Shown here in pieces: positions 11,533 to 21,667 of a DNA stretch of 64,000 nucleotides. Location of the stretch: positions 24,859,501 through 24,923,500 of the forward strand of contig CM050454.1 of assembly GCA_027563935.2 (NCBI GenBank), read 5' to 3'. This stretch comes from Costus lasius. Lineage: Eukaryota > Streptophyta > Magnoliopsida > Zingiberales > Costaceae. The position numbers were made by a program, and so were the translations under genes. How positions within the stretch are numbered: position 1 is the stretch's first letter; each line of letters starts with the position of its first letter. Under the pieces are notes generated by a model. That model had not been told where the DNA came from, ran no database searches, and saw only the letters and a program-made list of their open reading frames with translations.

Positions 11533-13488
11533 TTATTGTTCTTCGTCATAGTCGCCCAGTAGGCATAATTCGAGGGGATCAACATTTTTCCGAGGAATGT
11601 AGGATGAATTAAGCTCGTCGTCAATGACTCCGATGCTATAGCAGGAATCTACAAGAATAGTCTTTTTCAGGCTATTTGCAATATCAAATTCAACCGTATC
11701 CTCACCTACGCGCAGTGTCAGCTTTCCATTTTTAACGTCAATTATAGCATTGGCAGTGGCCAAAAATGGTCTGCCCAATATTATTGGAAGTTTGGAGTCT
11801 TCCTCCATCTCAAGTACAACAAAATCAGCTCGAATAAAAAATTTACCGACCTTTATTGGCACGTCCTCAAGAATTCCTACCAGATGTCGTACGGAACGAT
11901 CGACCAATTGCAAAGAGATATTCGTCAGCTTCAAGTCTCCAATATCCAGTTTCTTACAAAGAGAGAGTGGCATCAGACTTACACTGGCACCAAGATCGCA
12001 CAAAGCGCGGTCAAAATATGTGTCTCCGATCAGGCATTGAATGGAAAAGCTGCCTGGATCTTTTAACTTTGGCGGTAACTTATTTTGGATTATTGCGCTG
12101 CATTCCTCAGATAACGCCACTGTGCCGTGTTCTTCCATTTTTCTTTTATTGGATAGGATTTCCTTCAAAAACTTAGCATAGGATGGCATTTGTGACAAAG
12201 CATCGGTAAATGATATGTTAATATACAGTTTCTTTAAAATTTCTAAAAATTTATCAAATTGATGATCGAGTTTTGCTTTTGCCAACCTCTGGGGAAATGG
12301 AACGGGTGGTTTATAGGGTGGTGGAGGCACATAAACAAGTTCCGTTTCCTTCATTTGTGGTTCACTCTCAACAGGTTCATTTGGTTCTTCAGATTCAGGG
12401 GTTCCGGTCTCATTCTCAAAATGGTCATCCTTGGGCATTTCTGGTTCCTCAAGTTGCTTGCCACTATGCGTGGTAATGGCATTACAATGCTCTTTAGGGT
12501 TCATTTCGGGCTGTCTAGGCAATCTGCCTGGCGGTCTAGTAGATGTACTAGCCTGTTGGGCAATTTGGTTTTCCATTATCTTGTGGTTTGTAGTTAAGTT
12601 TTTGATTGCTTCTAGCATGCTGTCCATTACTTTTGTTTGCGCTGACACAAAGTTGTCAAAGCGCAACTCTAGGGTTGGTTCTTGTGGTAATGTGTTGGTG
12701 CTTGGTTGTGGTGGTTGGTCAAATTGTTTAGGCTGATACCCGGTGTCTGACGAATGAAATCCAGGGGGTTGCCTATAGTTTGATGGTTGAGCTGCGTTGT
12801 TATTTCTATAGGAAAAGTTGGGATTGTTTTTCCACCCGGGGTTGTAGGTATTAGAATAAGGGTTGTTTTGAATCCTCAGGATAAAGTTACCAACAGCATT
12901 TACCAAAGCAGGTGGGGTGTCTTGTGATACCATATTTCCTAATTGACAGGTGTCAGAAAAATGACCTTCCACTCCACAAATTTCACACATAACATCATTA
13001 TGACGCATGTTCATAGAATCAAGTGTATGAGACAGTGAATCTACTTTTGCAGCAAGAGAACTAAGAGCGTCAAGTTCATATTTACCGGCTTGTCGAGATG
13101 AAGTACCTCTTTTGCCCAACCATTGGTAGTGGTTGAGCGCCATTTCTTCGATCAAATTGTAGGCTTCATCGACAGCCTTCTTCATGAGAGCTCCTCCAGC
13201 GGCTGCATCAACGGTAAGACAAGTGTTATAAAGCAAGCCATTATAAAACGTATGTACCAGTACCCATTTCTCAAGGCCGTGGTGAGGACACATCCGCTGC
13301 AATTCCTTGAAGCGGTCCCACGCCTCATACAATGATTCACCTTCTTTTTGAGAGAAATTGGTAATCTGGTTTCTCAGTTGCGCGGTTTTGCTTGGAGGAA
13401 AATATTTTGCAAGGAAAGCATGTGAGAGTTGTTCCCATGTGGTAGTGGATCCAGATGGTAATGAATGTAACCAAGCTCGCACCCTGTC
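11533..13488 (-). pseudogene. Gag-protease of minus-strand gypsy element (5' part displaced)
   Basis: An open frame of about 650 codons. Counting from Met at 13482, it has the gag domain at residues 1-115 (LHSLPSGS, EAWDRFKELQRMCPHHG), a CX2CX4HX4C zinc knuckle at C166, C169, H174 and C179, and an Asn/Pro/Gln-rich linker. An aspartic protease follows near residue 495 (LCDLGASVSLMP) and later [19 protein letters not shown]. The frame has no internal stop until TAA 11533-11535. The gag N-terminus is missing here and found in the same orientation at 25879-26076, because a 12.4-kb block interrupts the gene at 13489-13495. Plus-strand ORFs over this interval are shadows. Confidence 0.9.
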
Positions 13489-13518
13489 TCTAAGAGAGAC
13501 AGGGTGCGAGCTTGGTTA
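13468..13518. repeat. Perfect 24-bp inverted repeat at rearrangement junction
   Basis: Arms at 13468-13491 and 13495-13518 are exact complements, separated by AAG. The left arm is minus-strand gag code (RDRVRAWL). The right arm repeats it inverted and then runs directly into the plus-strand aORF sequence. It therefore marks the left edge of the inserted block. Confidence 0.95.
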
Positions 13519-14597
13519 AAGCAGATCCTACACTTGAGGATGATCCAGGCCGTCTGTCCTTCTGCCTGGGTAATATCGAACACATCCTCACTCTTTCACA
13601 GTTTCGCAGTATTTATGGTTTTCCAAAGCCTAGTGCACGCAGAGTCCCTACTGAGTATAGTGAGCAGAGCTTCTAGGGCGCTGTCACCAACGAGCACATC
13701 TACTCCGCTCGCACAGCTCGTGCTTCCAATCTGTGCAACCCAGTGATCAAGTACATTCACCGTGTATTGGCACACACTCTCTTTGGACGCGGTGAAAGTG
13801 ACGGTATGGTTCGACAGACTGAATTATTTTATATCTGGTGCATGCTCCACAGTTTTAGAGTCGATTCAGGATATTATTTGGCAAAGCATTTCAGCCGCAT
13901 CGCCTGTTCTTTGAGGGGGGCGATAGTTATTGGCGGCTTGATCACACCTCTGGCTGTTTCCCTCGGCATCATTCCCTATGGCACATTGGAGGCTACCAGC
14001 AACAACAGGCTCGACATCGAGTCCTGCGTCGCAATGAAGTTGATCATTCACAAGGGAGATTCACATTGTATGACATTCAAGGGGAGTCCCTTCTGCTTGC
14101 CTTTGCCAAACCCAGAGCGCACATCTATCAGAGTTCATGGAAACTGGCGCATCCAGCCACTTGAGGATGCACAGCCCGATCCAGTTGACACTGCACCGCC
14201 ACCACCTGGAGCATTTTCTTTTGCTGACACCTCCTCTCACGATTCTATGATGTCTGCATTGCAGGAAATCAAAGAGGAACAGCTCCAGCAAAGAGAGTTG
14301 ATCGATCACATGGACACAACTATCTCTCACATGCAGCAGGACTACGCCGCTCGATGGGGATCAAATGAAGCTGGTATGCAACGCCAGCATAAAATGTTGA
14401 GCTCTATTTGGGGGAAGCTATCCGCGATAGATGAACGCCTCACTTTCACATCCGAGGAGCACAGGGCTCAGATGGACATCTCCTCTGACAGCGTTTTTAA
14501 TTCAGATGAGGAGGTTGAGCTGGATTATAGTGCGCGTGGGAAGAAGAAGAGCTCGAGCTCGAGAGCTTCTGGCTCCTGCTCGTACAAAAAGAAGTAG
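13519..14597 (+). pseudogene. aORF of plus-strand gypsy copy 1, 5'-truncated
   Basis: The reading frame enters at the junction and matches the copy at 19340-20429 almost base for base. It has a TAG at 13674-13676 and is then open to TAG 14595-14597. Visible features are LGNIEHILTLSQFRSIY, RTARASNLCNP, FRVDSGYYLAKHFSR, a hydrophobic GAIVIGGLITPLAVSLGI stretch, IPYGTLEAT and LDIESCVAMKLIIHKGD. A Gln/Glu-rich probable coiled coil (LQEIKEEQLQQRELID..ISHMQQ) and a basic Ser/Lys tail follow. The product is unknown; it is the same family as the minus-strand aORF but with a basic rather than acidic end. Confidence 0.75.
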
Positions 14598-15834
14598 CTG
14601 CCCCCGGATATCTATTTCAGCACTCACTTCTCTCACATCATGGTATTGCATAGAGGACTATGCAAACTTTTAGAGTGGGTGAGCTTTCTATATTCTGATT
14701 TCTATTTTCTTGCTTCATGTGGCTATTTGACTGTGTTCTCTTGACCTTGCTATGTTTGGATGGATACTTTTATTCTGTGATGGATATTATATGGCATTGT
14801 ATCTTATATGTCATCATATTCGTGGGCCTGGTCCACATCTTCAGGCCCCACTCTATGACAGTTATGTATGACAATTTGCACTTTACTTTCATGCTTATAT
14901 CAGTACTTTGCTATGATGATTGTGATTTCATGCTGTGAAAATCTTGAATGATGTTATGATGCTGATTATTCATGAATTCATGCGTCTATCATGAGATTTG
15001 TCCTATGAAAGCTATTTCAAAATTTTTAAAGTTGAATACTTGATTGGTTGAGAATAATCAAAGAATTAACTCTGGAGTATACCTCCTTGTTAGAAATACT
15101 GTTTGACCATATCCATATGTTCTATGATTTAGAAATTTTATGATTTGGATTGATTTTGAGATGTTCATTAGTGGGTCAAACATTGATATGATTGTTGAAT
15201 CAACTCGAGCTTGCAACTTACATGAGAATCATATTGAGATACACATTTACTTAGTTATTCTTTGAATTCCTCTCTGTTGTTGGGGAAACACTTCATTTGT
15301 TAGAAAGGATATGTTATAAAAAAAAAATTCATCACCCTTAGATTCCTCTACTTGGCACTGCGCAAAATTGGCAATGGTACCGAAGGATGTGAGTTGAAAT
15401 CTAAGGGATGTGAAGTGAAATCAATAAAAAGACTCCTCTACTTGGCATTGCGAAAAATTGGCAATGGTACCTAAGGTTATGAGTTGAAGTTTAATGCAAT
15501 AATCAGTATATCATACTCCACATAAAACATTTGAGTTAACCCCAACGATTTGATTTGGAAATACTAGAATTGCATGAGTGTGGTGTGTAGGCTTGGTTGA
15601 ATCCTATGTTCGCTACTTACTAGGTTGTTTGGCATCTAGCTATTGTGGGATCAAACTATTGAACACTTAAAATAACCATTTACTTGATTTCTCCTGATTA
15701 GATCATGGATTGCTATTAAATGTTTTTCTAACTTAGATGTATACCTTGATACAAAAGATTGTTCTTATACCTATCCTGTATTTCATCTTATTTTATTGCT
15801 TGAGGACAAGCAAAGATTTAAGTCTGGAGTATTT
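14598..15834 (+). other. 3' noncoding region and polypurine tract, gypsy copy 1
   Basis: AT-rich sequence between the aORF and the LTR. It holds two TTGGCAYTGC...GGCAATGGTACC motifs (15350-15386, 15440-15475), then a stem-loop TTGCTTG-AGGA-CAAGCAA at 15796-15813. The purine-rich agatttaagtctggagtattt (about 15814-15834) directly abuts the LTR and serves as the probable plus-strand primer. Confidence 0.7.
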
Positions 15835-16099
15835 TGATGCATCGCATTTTGGTAGAGATTTTCATAGTTATTTCATGTTAAATCTAGGCTTATTTTAACA
15901 CTTTTATACTCATTATAGCCTTATTTCCTTCATATCTTCGGAATCTTCACTTTTTGGCACTTATATTGAATTTCAGATAAAAATGCCCTTTTTTCGACAT
16001 ATTTTGAAGATTCTGAGGCCACGGGATGATTTCTTGTGTGGAAAACAAGCTGCCCGTCAAATTTGGGCTTATTTGGAGTTAGCCTGACAATCACGGCCA

Positions 16100-16254
16100 G
16101 GTGAACCCCACGGGGTTCACCATCCCAGTCGCCAGCCTGCACAACTCACAGAGAGCATCACGGCCGGGTGAACCCAGCGGGGTTCACCAGAATTCCATTT
16201 GGCCAAAAACTGTCTATAAGACATCACAGCCAGGTGAACCCGGCGGGGTTTACC
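16100..16254. repeat. Three GGTGAACCC-type palindromes, ~66-bp period (LTR 1)
   Basis: Near-palindromes at 16100-16121, 16167-16188 and 16233-16254, each with arms close to GGTGAACCCC and GGGGTTCACC around a two-base centre and preceded by ATCACRGCC. The last ends about 130 bp upstream of the TATA box, the position of a U3 enhancer. Confidence 0.9.
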
Positions 16255-16384
16255 GCGATTCTAACCCAGGCTCGCGAGCGACCCGACCCACACTCGGTTT
16301 TCCTTCGATTTCTCACCCGTTCGGAGTCCAAATTTGGCAAGTAAGGTGTCTATGGAAAGCTCTTTCAGAGGCGAACGTATAGGA

Positions 16385-16392
16385 TATAAAAG
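16385..16392 (+). promoter_or_regulatory. TATA box of gypsy LTR 1
   Basis: TATAAAAG in the context aggataTAAAAGCCCC. The same motif occurs at 22218-22225 in LTR 2 and as TATAAAAA at 32714-32721 in the LTR at 32101-33602, at about the same distance after the palindrome array each time. Confidence 0.6.
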
Positions 16393-17285
16393 CCCCAATT
16401 TTATTGCCCTAATAATAGAGCATTCACGCAAAGAAGCAGCCTAGGGCGGAAGAACACGGCGACAGAGGCGACTTTTGGAGATTTTCGGTGATTGAGATAC
16501 ACGATCATCACAATTTCTTCTGGATTCCATTGGTTCATCATCTCCTTCCCCTTAGTTTCATTTTCATGTACATTTCTTATCATTAAAAGAGAGATCTTGA
16601 GCGTTTCAATGACGATTGTAGCGTAAACCCTAATTCGGGGCTTGGTGGAAACCCTTTGATAATTTTAACTGTAAACTTTGTATCTATTTATGTTATTTCG
16701 TATAAATTTCTGAGCATATTTTACTTCGACGTATTTATTTCGTGATTTTATCTTGGCTGAATATTTTCATGTGTTAGCCGTTACGATTCATATCAAGAGA
16801 AGGATCGTAACGGTCGAACCTCTGAGTAAAACTTGCGAGACTTCGACACGAGAGTGCTTGGTCTTCGCTCGAGGATTTCATAGTCTGTCATAGAACTCAT
16901 TGGGTTCGTCTTAAAACGATCCACCGCGAGAGTAGGAGGTCAGTCTAAAACGAACACCGGGGTGTATCACTCGAGAGAGGGCATCTTGTACCCTAGGGTT
17001 AGACTCCTTGTGCAAAACCAATAAACTAAATAACTAATATCTTTCTTGTGCGGTGAAGACTATCATTGTGGTGGAAGCCGTAGCCCTGAATTCTCTCTTA
17101 TGTCTTTTCTCTACCGAATTAGTTGAACTTGTTTGTTTTCGATTTCCGTTTTCAAAAACCCACATCTAGATTCGCCTAGCTATTAGGACTCGGACTTTCT
17201 AGTACTCAACCTTGCTCCCTGTGGGATTCGACATCTTTTGTATTACTGCGACATATCCGTGCACTTGCAGATTGTGTCAAGTTTT

Positions 17286-17303
17286 TGGCGTCGTTGTCGG
17301 GGA
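17286..17303 (+). other. Primer-binding site (tRNA-Asp type), gypsy copy 1-2
   Basis: TGGCGTCGTTGTCGGGGA lies 6 bases after the LTR end. It matches the complement of the plant tRNA-Asp 3' end with two changes. The counterpart after LTR 2 (23119-23136) has one change. Confidence 0.75.
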
Positions 17304-17386
17304 GCAACGTTTGATATTAGTATATTTTCGAGAACTTGTAGACTAGGCTTTAGGTTAGTTTTTCTTTATTGTACTGCTATTTACTC

Positions 17387-17935
17387 ATTCTGGGGAGACC
17401 TTTTCTTGCCACTGCTGGCGCTGTCATGGATATCAAGAATGGGAAACTGACCTTGAACATATGTGGAAATGCCATTCGATTTGATCTTACTAATACTTTA
17501 AAAAAACCTTCCCTTGCAGGTACGTGCTGCAGGGTGGACGTTGTGGAGAAAGCCACGCAGGATGTTGAGCCACCTCGAAGAGACGTGGACCCATTGGAAT
17601 TTACCTCGACAACCTCAACGAAGAACGCCAAGAGCTACAAAGCACGCACCAAGTTTTGGCATGACAAGCGCATAGCAAAGAAGGAATTTCATGAGGGAGA
17701 CAAAGTACTGCTGTTCAATTCACAACTTCAACTGTTCCCAGGAAAACTTCGCACAAGGTGGTCCGGTCCTTTCACAGTTCAGAAAGTTCAACCATATGGT
17801 GCTATCACAATTTGGATAGAATGAACTGGAAGCTTCACAGTTAACGGGCACCGCCAGAAACATTACTTTGTAGATGAGCAAGTAGAGAGAGAGGAAGTTC
17901 TGGCTCTCTTAGACCCCCTGGAATTCAAACTTTGA
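17387..17935 (+). pseudogene. Fused remnants of protease and integrase C-terminus
   Basis: The frame starts in the end of the protease ([22 protein letters not shown], 17387-17600) and jumps directly to the integrase tail ([33 protein letters not shown], from 17630). It is stopped by TGA at 17822-17824 and resumes to about 17935. RT, RNase H and the integrase core are deleted. At its 5' side the leader is joined to the protease at a shared tcattct, so gag is deleted too. Confidence 0.8.
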
Positions 17936-18911
17936 AAACTCTTATGGTCGAGCTATCGACCTAAACCTAGCGCTCTTGGGAGGCAACCCAAGTTTTTGTC
18001 TGATTTTAGTTCTTTTGCATAATTTTTTTCTTGCCATTAGTTAGTGTTCTAGAACGTCAGTTTGCTTTTCTTTTATTTTTGCTTTTCTAGAAGGGATTGC
18101 TACTAATTTGATGTCTCTATATGTTGTAGGAAGAAGAGGGAGCACATGGGAATTTTTCCAGAATTTTTCCAGATTTTTCCGAGCATACAGTGAACATCAC
18201 GGCTTGGTGAATCCCATGGGGTTCACCGTGATCTGTACTGTACAGTGCGCCCAAGCTTTGTAACCAGAGGACTTCACAGCTTGGTGAATCCCACGGGGTT
18301 CACCAGTATTCTTTATATGCAGAATCCATCCAGTGAGCTTCACAGGCAAGTGAACCCCACGGGGTTCACCATGATTCCGAAAACCAGAAATTTTCCAGAA
18401 TGTTTCACGGGTCGGTGAACCCCAGTGGGTTCACCCGTGTTTCTGTTGCTTCAGCCAGACCATAGTAAGCATCACGGGCGAGTGAACCCGGGCGGGTTCA
18501 CTGGAATTTCGAGTCAAGTTCGCCCTGAATTAGGGCACGCACGCGAATTTCTGCCGCCGCCTTCCATACTTGGCGAAATCCACCCGACCGCGCCACCTTC
18601 TCCTCTTCTGAGCCTCCGAAGGGATCCCTAAGGGTTTGATCTAGGTTTTCCCCTCTCATCCGAGCCAGTTTCCTCTTCAATCTGTTCCAGATTTTTGCCT
18701 CGCAAGATCTCGTATATCTCTGCCGCCGCCTACCGAGCTCAATGAGATCAGCGGATTACGCCGCCTTCTCCCCGTCTTACCACTTGAAGGTGATCTCTCA
18801 GGTTCTGATTTACGATTCCTTGCGGTCAGTTCGAGCTACTCTCGCTGGTTTCACATCAGATGATTTCTCACAGTCGACACTTACCAGTCGTCTTCCAATC
18901 ACCTCAACACA
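17936..18911 (+). other. Pol-to-aORF spacer of plus-strand gypsy
   Basis: Noncoding. It begins after the pol remnant with the conserved cttgggaggcaacccaag and contains the five-unit palindrome array (18206-18502). A GC-rich stretch follows (18590-18800) and then the MPPR start of the aORF at 18912. There is no good TATA box; CGTATATCTC near 18711 is the nearest AT-rich candidate. Confidence 0.55.
18206..18502. repeat. Five GGTGAACCC-type palindromes upstream of the aORF
   Basis: Near-palindromes start at 18206, 18283, 18349, 18414 and 18481, with spacings of 77, 66, 65 and 67 bp. Each is 22 bp with the same arms as those in the LTR. They lie 410-700 bp upstream of the aORF start. The LTR and internal arrays differ in the sequence between palindromes, so the palindrome itself is what is conserved. 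Confidence 0.9.
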
Positions 18912-20429
18912 ATGCCTCCAAGGACAAAAGCCATGGCCAGCAAGAGAACCTCACGCCCTCAGCAGGCGCTGACAGATTCGTCCGCTACGGACGATGAGGA
19001 GTACGAGCTGACGCCTACACCTCCTTCCTACCGGCCTTTTTCGGCTATGCCCGGCTCTTCTTCGTCGTGCCACGGTCGCACGCCTGCCAGCTGATCGCAG
19101 ACTTACGTATCTCCCCGGAACGAGTTCGGGATTACCTTCCGGAACGCTGCACAAGAGGCACAGTATCAGATTTTGTGACAATGCCGCGTGCTCAATCCGC
19201 GGTATCTTGATCGAACCACCTTACAGATGCTAGGGATGCTTGGAGACTTTGACTTGATATATGCATCCATAGGGTGGGAGCAATTTCAGCAGCTATTCTC
19301 ACACACCTACATCGGTACCACACTAGAGTTTCTGAGTTCATTGGAAGTTAAAGCTGATCCTATACTTGAGGATGATCCAGGCCATCTGTCCTTCCGCCTG
19401 GGTAATATCGAACACATCCTCACTCTTTCACAGTTTCGCAGTATTTATAGTTTTCCAGAGCCTAGCGCACGCATAGTCCCTACTGAGTATAGTGAGCACA
19501 GCTTCTGGGGTGCTGTCACCAACAAGCACATCTACTCCGCTCGCACAGCTCGTGATTCCAGTCTGTGCAACCCAGTGATCATGTACGTTCACCTCGTATT
19601 GGCCCACACTCTCTTTGGACGCGGTGAAAGTGACGGTATGGTTCGATAGACTGAATTATTTTATATCTGGTGCATGCGCCACAGTTTTAGAGTCGATTCA
19701 GGATATTATTTGGCAAAGCATTTCAGCCGCGTCGCCCGTTCTTTGAGGGGGGCGATAGTTATTGGCGGCTTGATCACACCTCTGGCTGTTTCCCTCGGCA
19801 TCATTCCCTATGGCACATTGGAGGCTACCGACAACAACAGGCTCGACATCGAGTCCTGCGTCACAATGAAGTTGATCATTCACAAGGGAGATTCATATTG
19901 TATGACATTCAAGGGGAGTCCCTTCTGCTTGCCTTTGCCAAACCCAGAGCACACATCTATCAGAGTTCGTGGAAACTGGCGCATCCAGCCACTTGAGGAT
20001 GCACAGCCCGATCCAGTTGACATTGCACCGCCACCACCTGGAGCATTTTCTTTTGGTGACACCTCCTCTCACGATTCTATGATGTCTGCATTGCAGGAAA
20101 TCAAAGAGGAACAGCTCCAGCAAAGAGAGTTGATCGATCACATGGACACCACTATCTCTCACATGCAGCAGGACTACGCCGCTCGATGGGAATCAAATGA
20201 AGCTAGTATGCAACGCCAGCACAAAATGTTGAGCTCTATTTAGGGGAAGCTATCCGCGATAGATGAACGCCTCACTTTAGCATCCGAGGAGTACAGGGCT
20301 CAGATGGACATCTCCTCCGACAGTGTTTTTCCTTCAGATGAGAAGGTTGAGCCGGATTATAGTGCGCGTGGGAAGAAGAAGAGCTCGAGCTCGAGAGCTT
20401 CTAGCTCCCGCTCGCGCAAAAAGAAGTAG
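18912..20429 (+). pseudogene. aORF of plus-strand gypsy copy 2, most complete, with stops
   Basis: A single frame of about 505 codons starts MPPRTK. It is interrupted by TGA at 19092-19094, a second TGA near 19176, TAG at 19647-19649 and TAG at 20241-20243, and ends at TAG 20427-20429. The N-terminus is basic with a Ser/Asp/Glu patch, followed by YLDRTTLQMLGMLGDFD and FEFLSSLEV-like and FRLGNIEHILTLSQF segments. The C-terminal half matches copy 1. A Gln/Glu-rich probable coiled coil (about 20085-20175) and a SARGKKKSSSSRASSSRSRKKK-like basic end suggest nucleic-acid binding or nuclear location, which is inference. No envelope hallmarks are seen. Confidence 0.75.
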
Positions 20430-21667
20430 CTGCCTCCGGATATCTATTTCAGCACTCACTTCTCTCACATCATGGTATTGCATAGAGGACTATGCAAACC
20501 TGTAGAGTGGGTGAGCTTTCTATATTCCGATTTCTATTTTCTTGCTTCATGTGGCTATTTGACTGTGTTCTCTTGACCTTGCTATGTTTGGATGGATACT
20601 TTTATTCTGTGATGGATATTATATGGCATTGTATCTTATATGTCATCATATTCGTGGGCCTGGTCCACATCTTCTGGCCCCACTCTATGACAGTTATGTA
20701 TGACACTTTGCACTTTACTTTCATGCTTATATCAGTACTTTGCTATGATGATTGTGATTTCATGCTGTGAAAATCTTGAATGATGTTATGATGCTGATTA
20801 TTCATGAATTCATGCGTCTATCATGAGATTTGTCCTATGAAAGCTATTTCAAAATTTTTAAAGTTGAATACTTGATTGGTTGAGAATAATCGAAGAATTA
20901 ACTCTGGAGTATACCTCCTTGTTAGAAATACTGTTTGACCATATCCATATGTTCTATGATTTAGAAATTTTATGATTTGGATTGATTTTGAGATGTTCAT
21001 TAGTGGGTCAAACATTGATATGATTGTTGAATCAACTCGAGCTTGCAACTTACATGAGAATCATATTGAGATACACATTTACTTAGTTATTCTTTGAATT
21101 CCTCTCTGTTGTTGGGGAAACACTTCATTTGTTAGAAAGGATATGTTATAAAAAAAAAAATTCATCACCCTTAGATTCCTCTACTTGGCACTGCGCAAAA
21201 TTGGCAGTGGTACCGAAGGATGTGAGTTGAAATCTAAGGGATGTGAAGTGAAATCAATAAAAAGACTCCTCTACTTGGCATTGCGAAAAATTGGCAATGG
21301 TACCTAAGGTTATGAGTTGAAGTTTAATGCAATAATCAGTATATCATACTCCACATAAAACATTTGAGTTAACCCCAACGATTTGATTTGGAAATACTAG
21401 AATTGCATGAGTGTGGTGTGTAGGCTTGGTTGAATCCTATGTTCGCTACTTACTAGGTTGTTTGGCATCTAGCTATTGTGGGATCAAACTATTGAACACT
21501 TAAAATAACCATTTACTTGATTTCTCCTGATTAGATCATGGATTGCTATTAAATGTTTTTCTAACTTAGATGTATACCTTGATACAAAAGATTGTTCTTA
21601 TACCTATCCTGTATTTCATCTTATTTTATTGCTTGAGGACAAGCAAAGATTTAAGTCTGGAGTATTT
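20430..21667 (+). other. 3' noncoding region and polypurine tract, gypsy copy 2
   Basis: Nearly identical to 14598-15834. It contains the two TTGGCAYTGC...GGTACC motifs (21183-21219, 21273-21309), the TTGCTTG-AGGA-CAAGCAA stem-loop near 21629 and the purine tract next to the LTR. Confidence 0.7.

Larger units (their letters stand above)
15835..17279 (+). mobile_element. LTR 1 of plus-strand gypsy family
   Basis: A 1445-bp LTR from TGATGCATCG to GATTGTGTCA, equal in length to the copy at 21668-23112, with roughly 30 differences by eye. It contains three 22-bp near-palindromes (16100-16254), then TATAAAAG at 16385-16392. A primer-binding site follows 6 bases after its end. Confidence 0.9.

Noticed and set aside
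11750..12736. Several plus-strand ORFs of 60-112 residues.
   Set aside because: They are antisense shadows of the minus-strand gag-protease frame.
16101..16382. 93-residue ORF spanning the LTR palindromes (also 21934-22215).
   Set aside because: It is open because the repeat period (~66) is a multiple of three. It has no start context or conserved protein and lies in U3.
18206..18502. Regularly spaced palindromic repeats resemble a CRISPR array.
   Set aside because: The repeats are 22 bp with ~44-bp gaps that are themselves related, the same array occurs in several retrotransposon LTRs, and there are no cas genes in this plant DNA.
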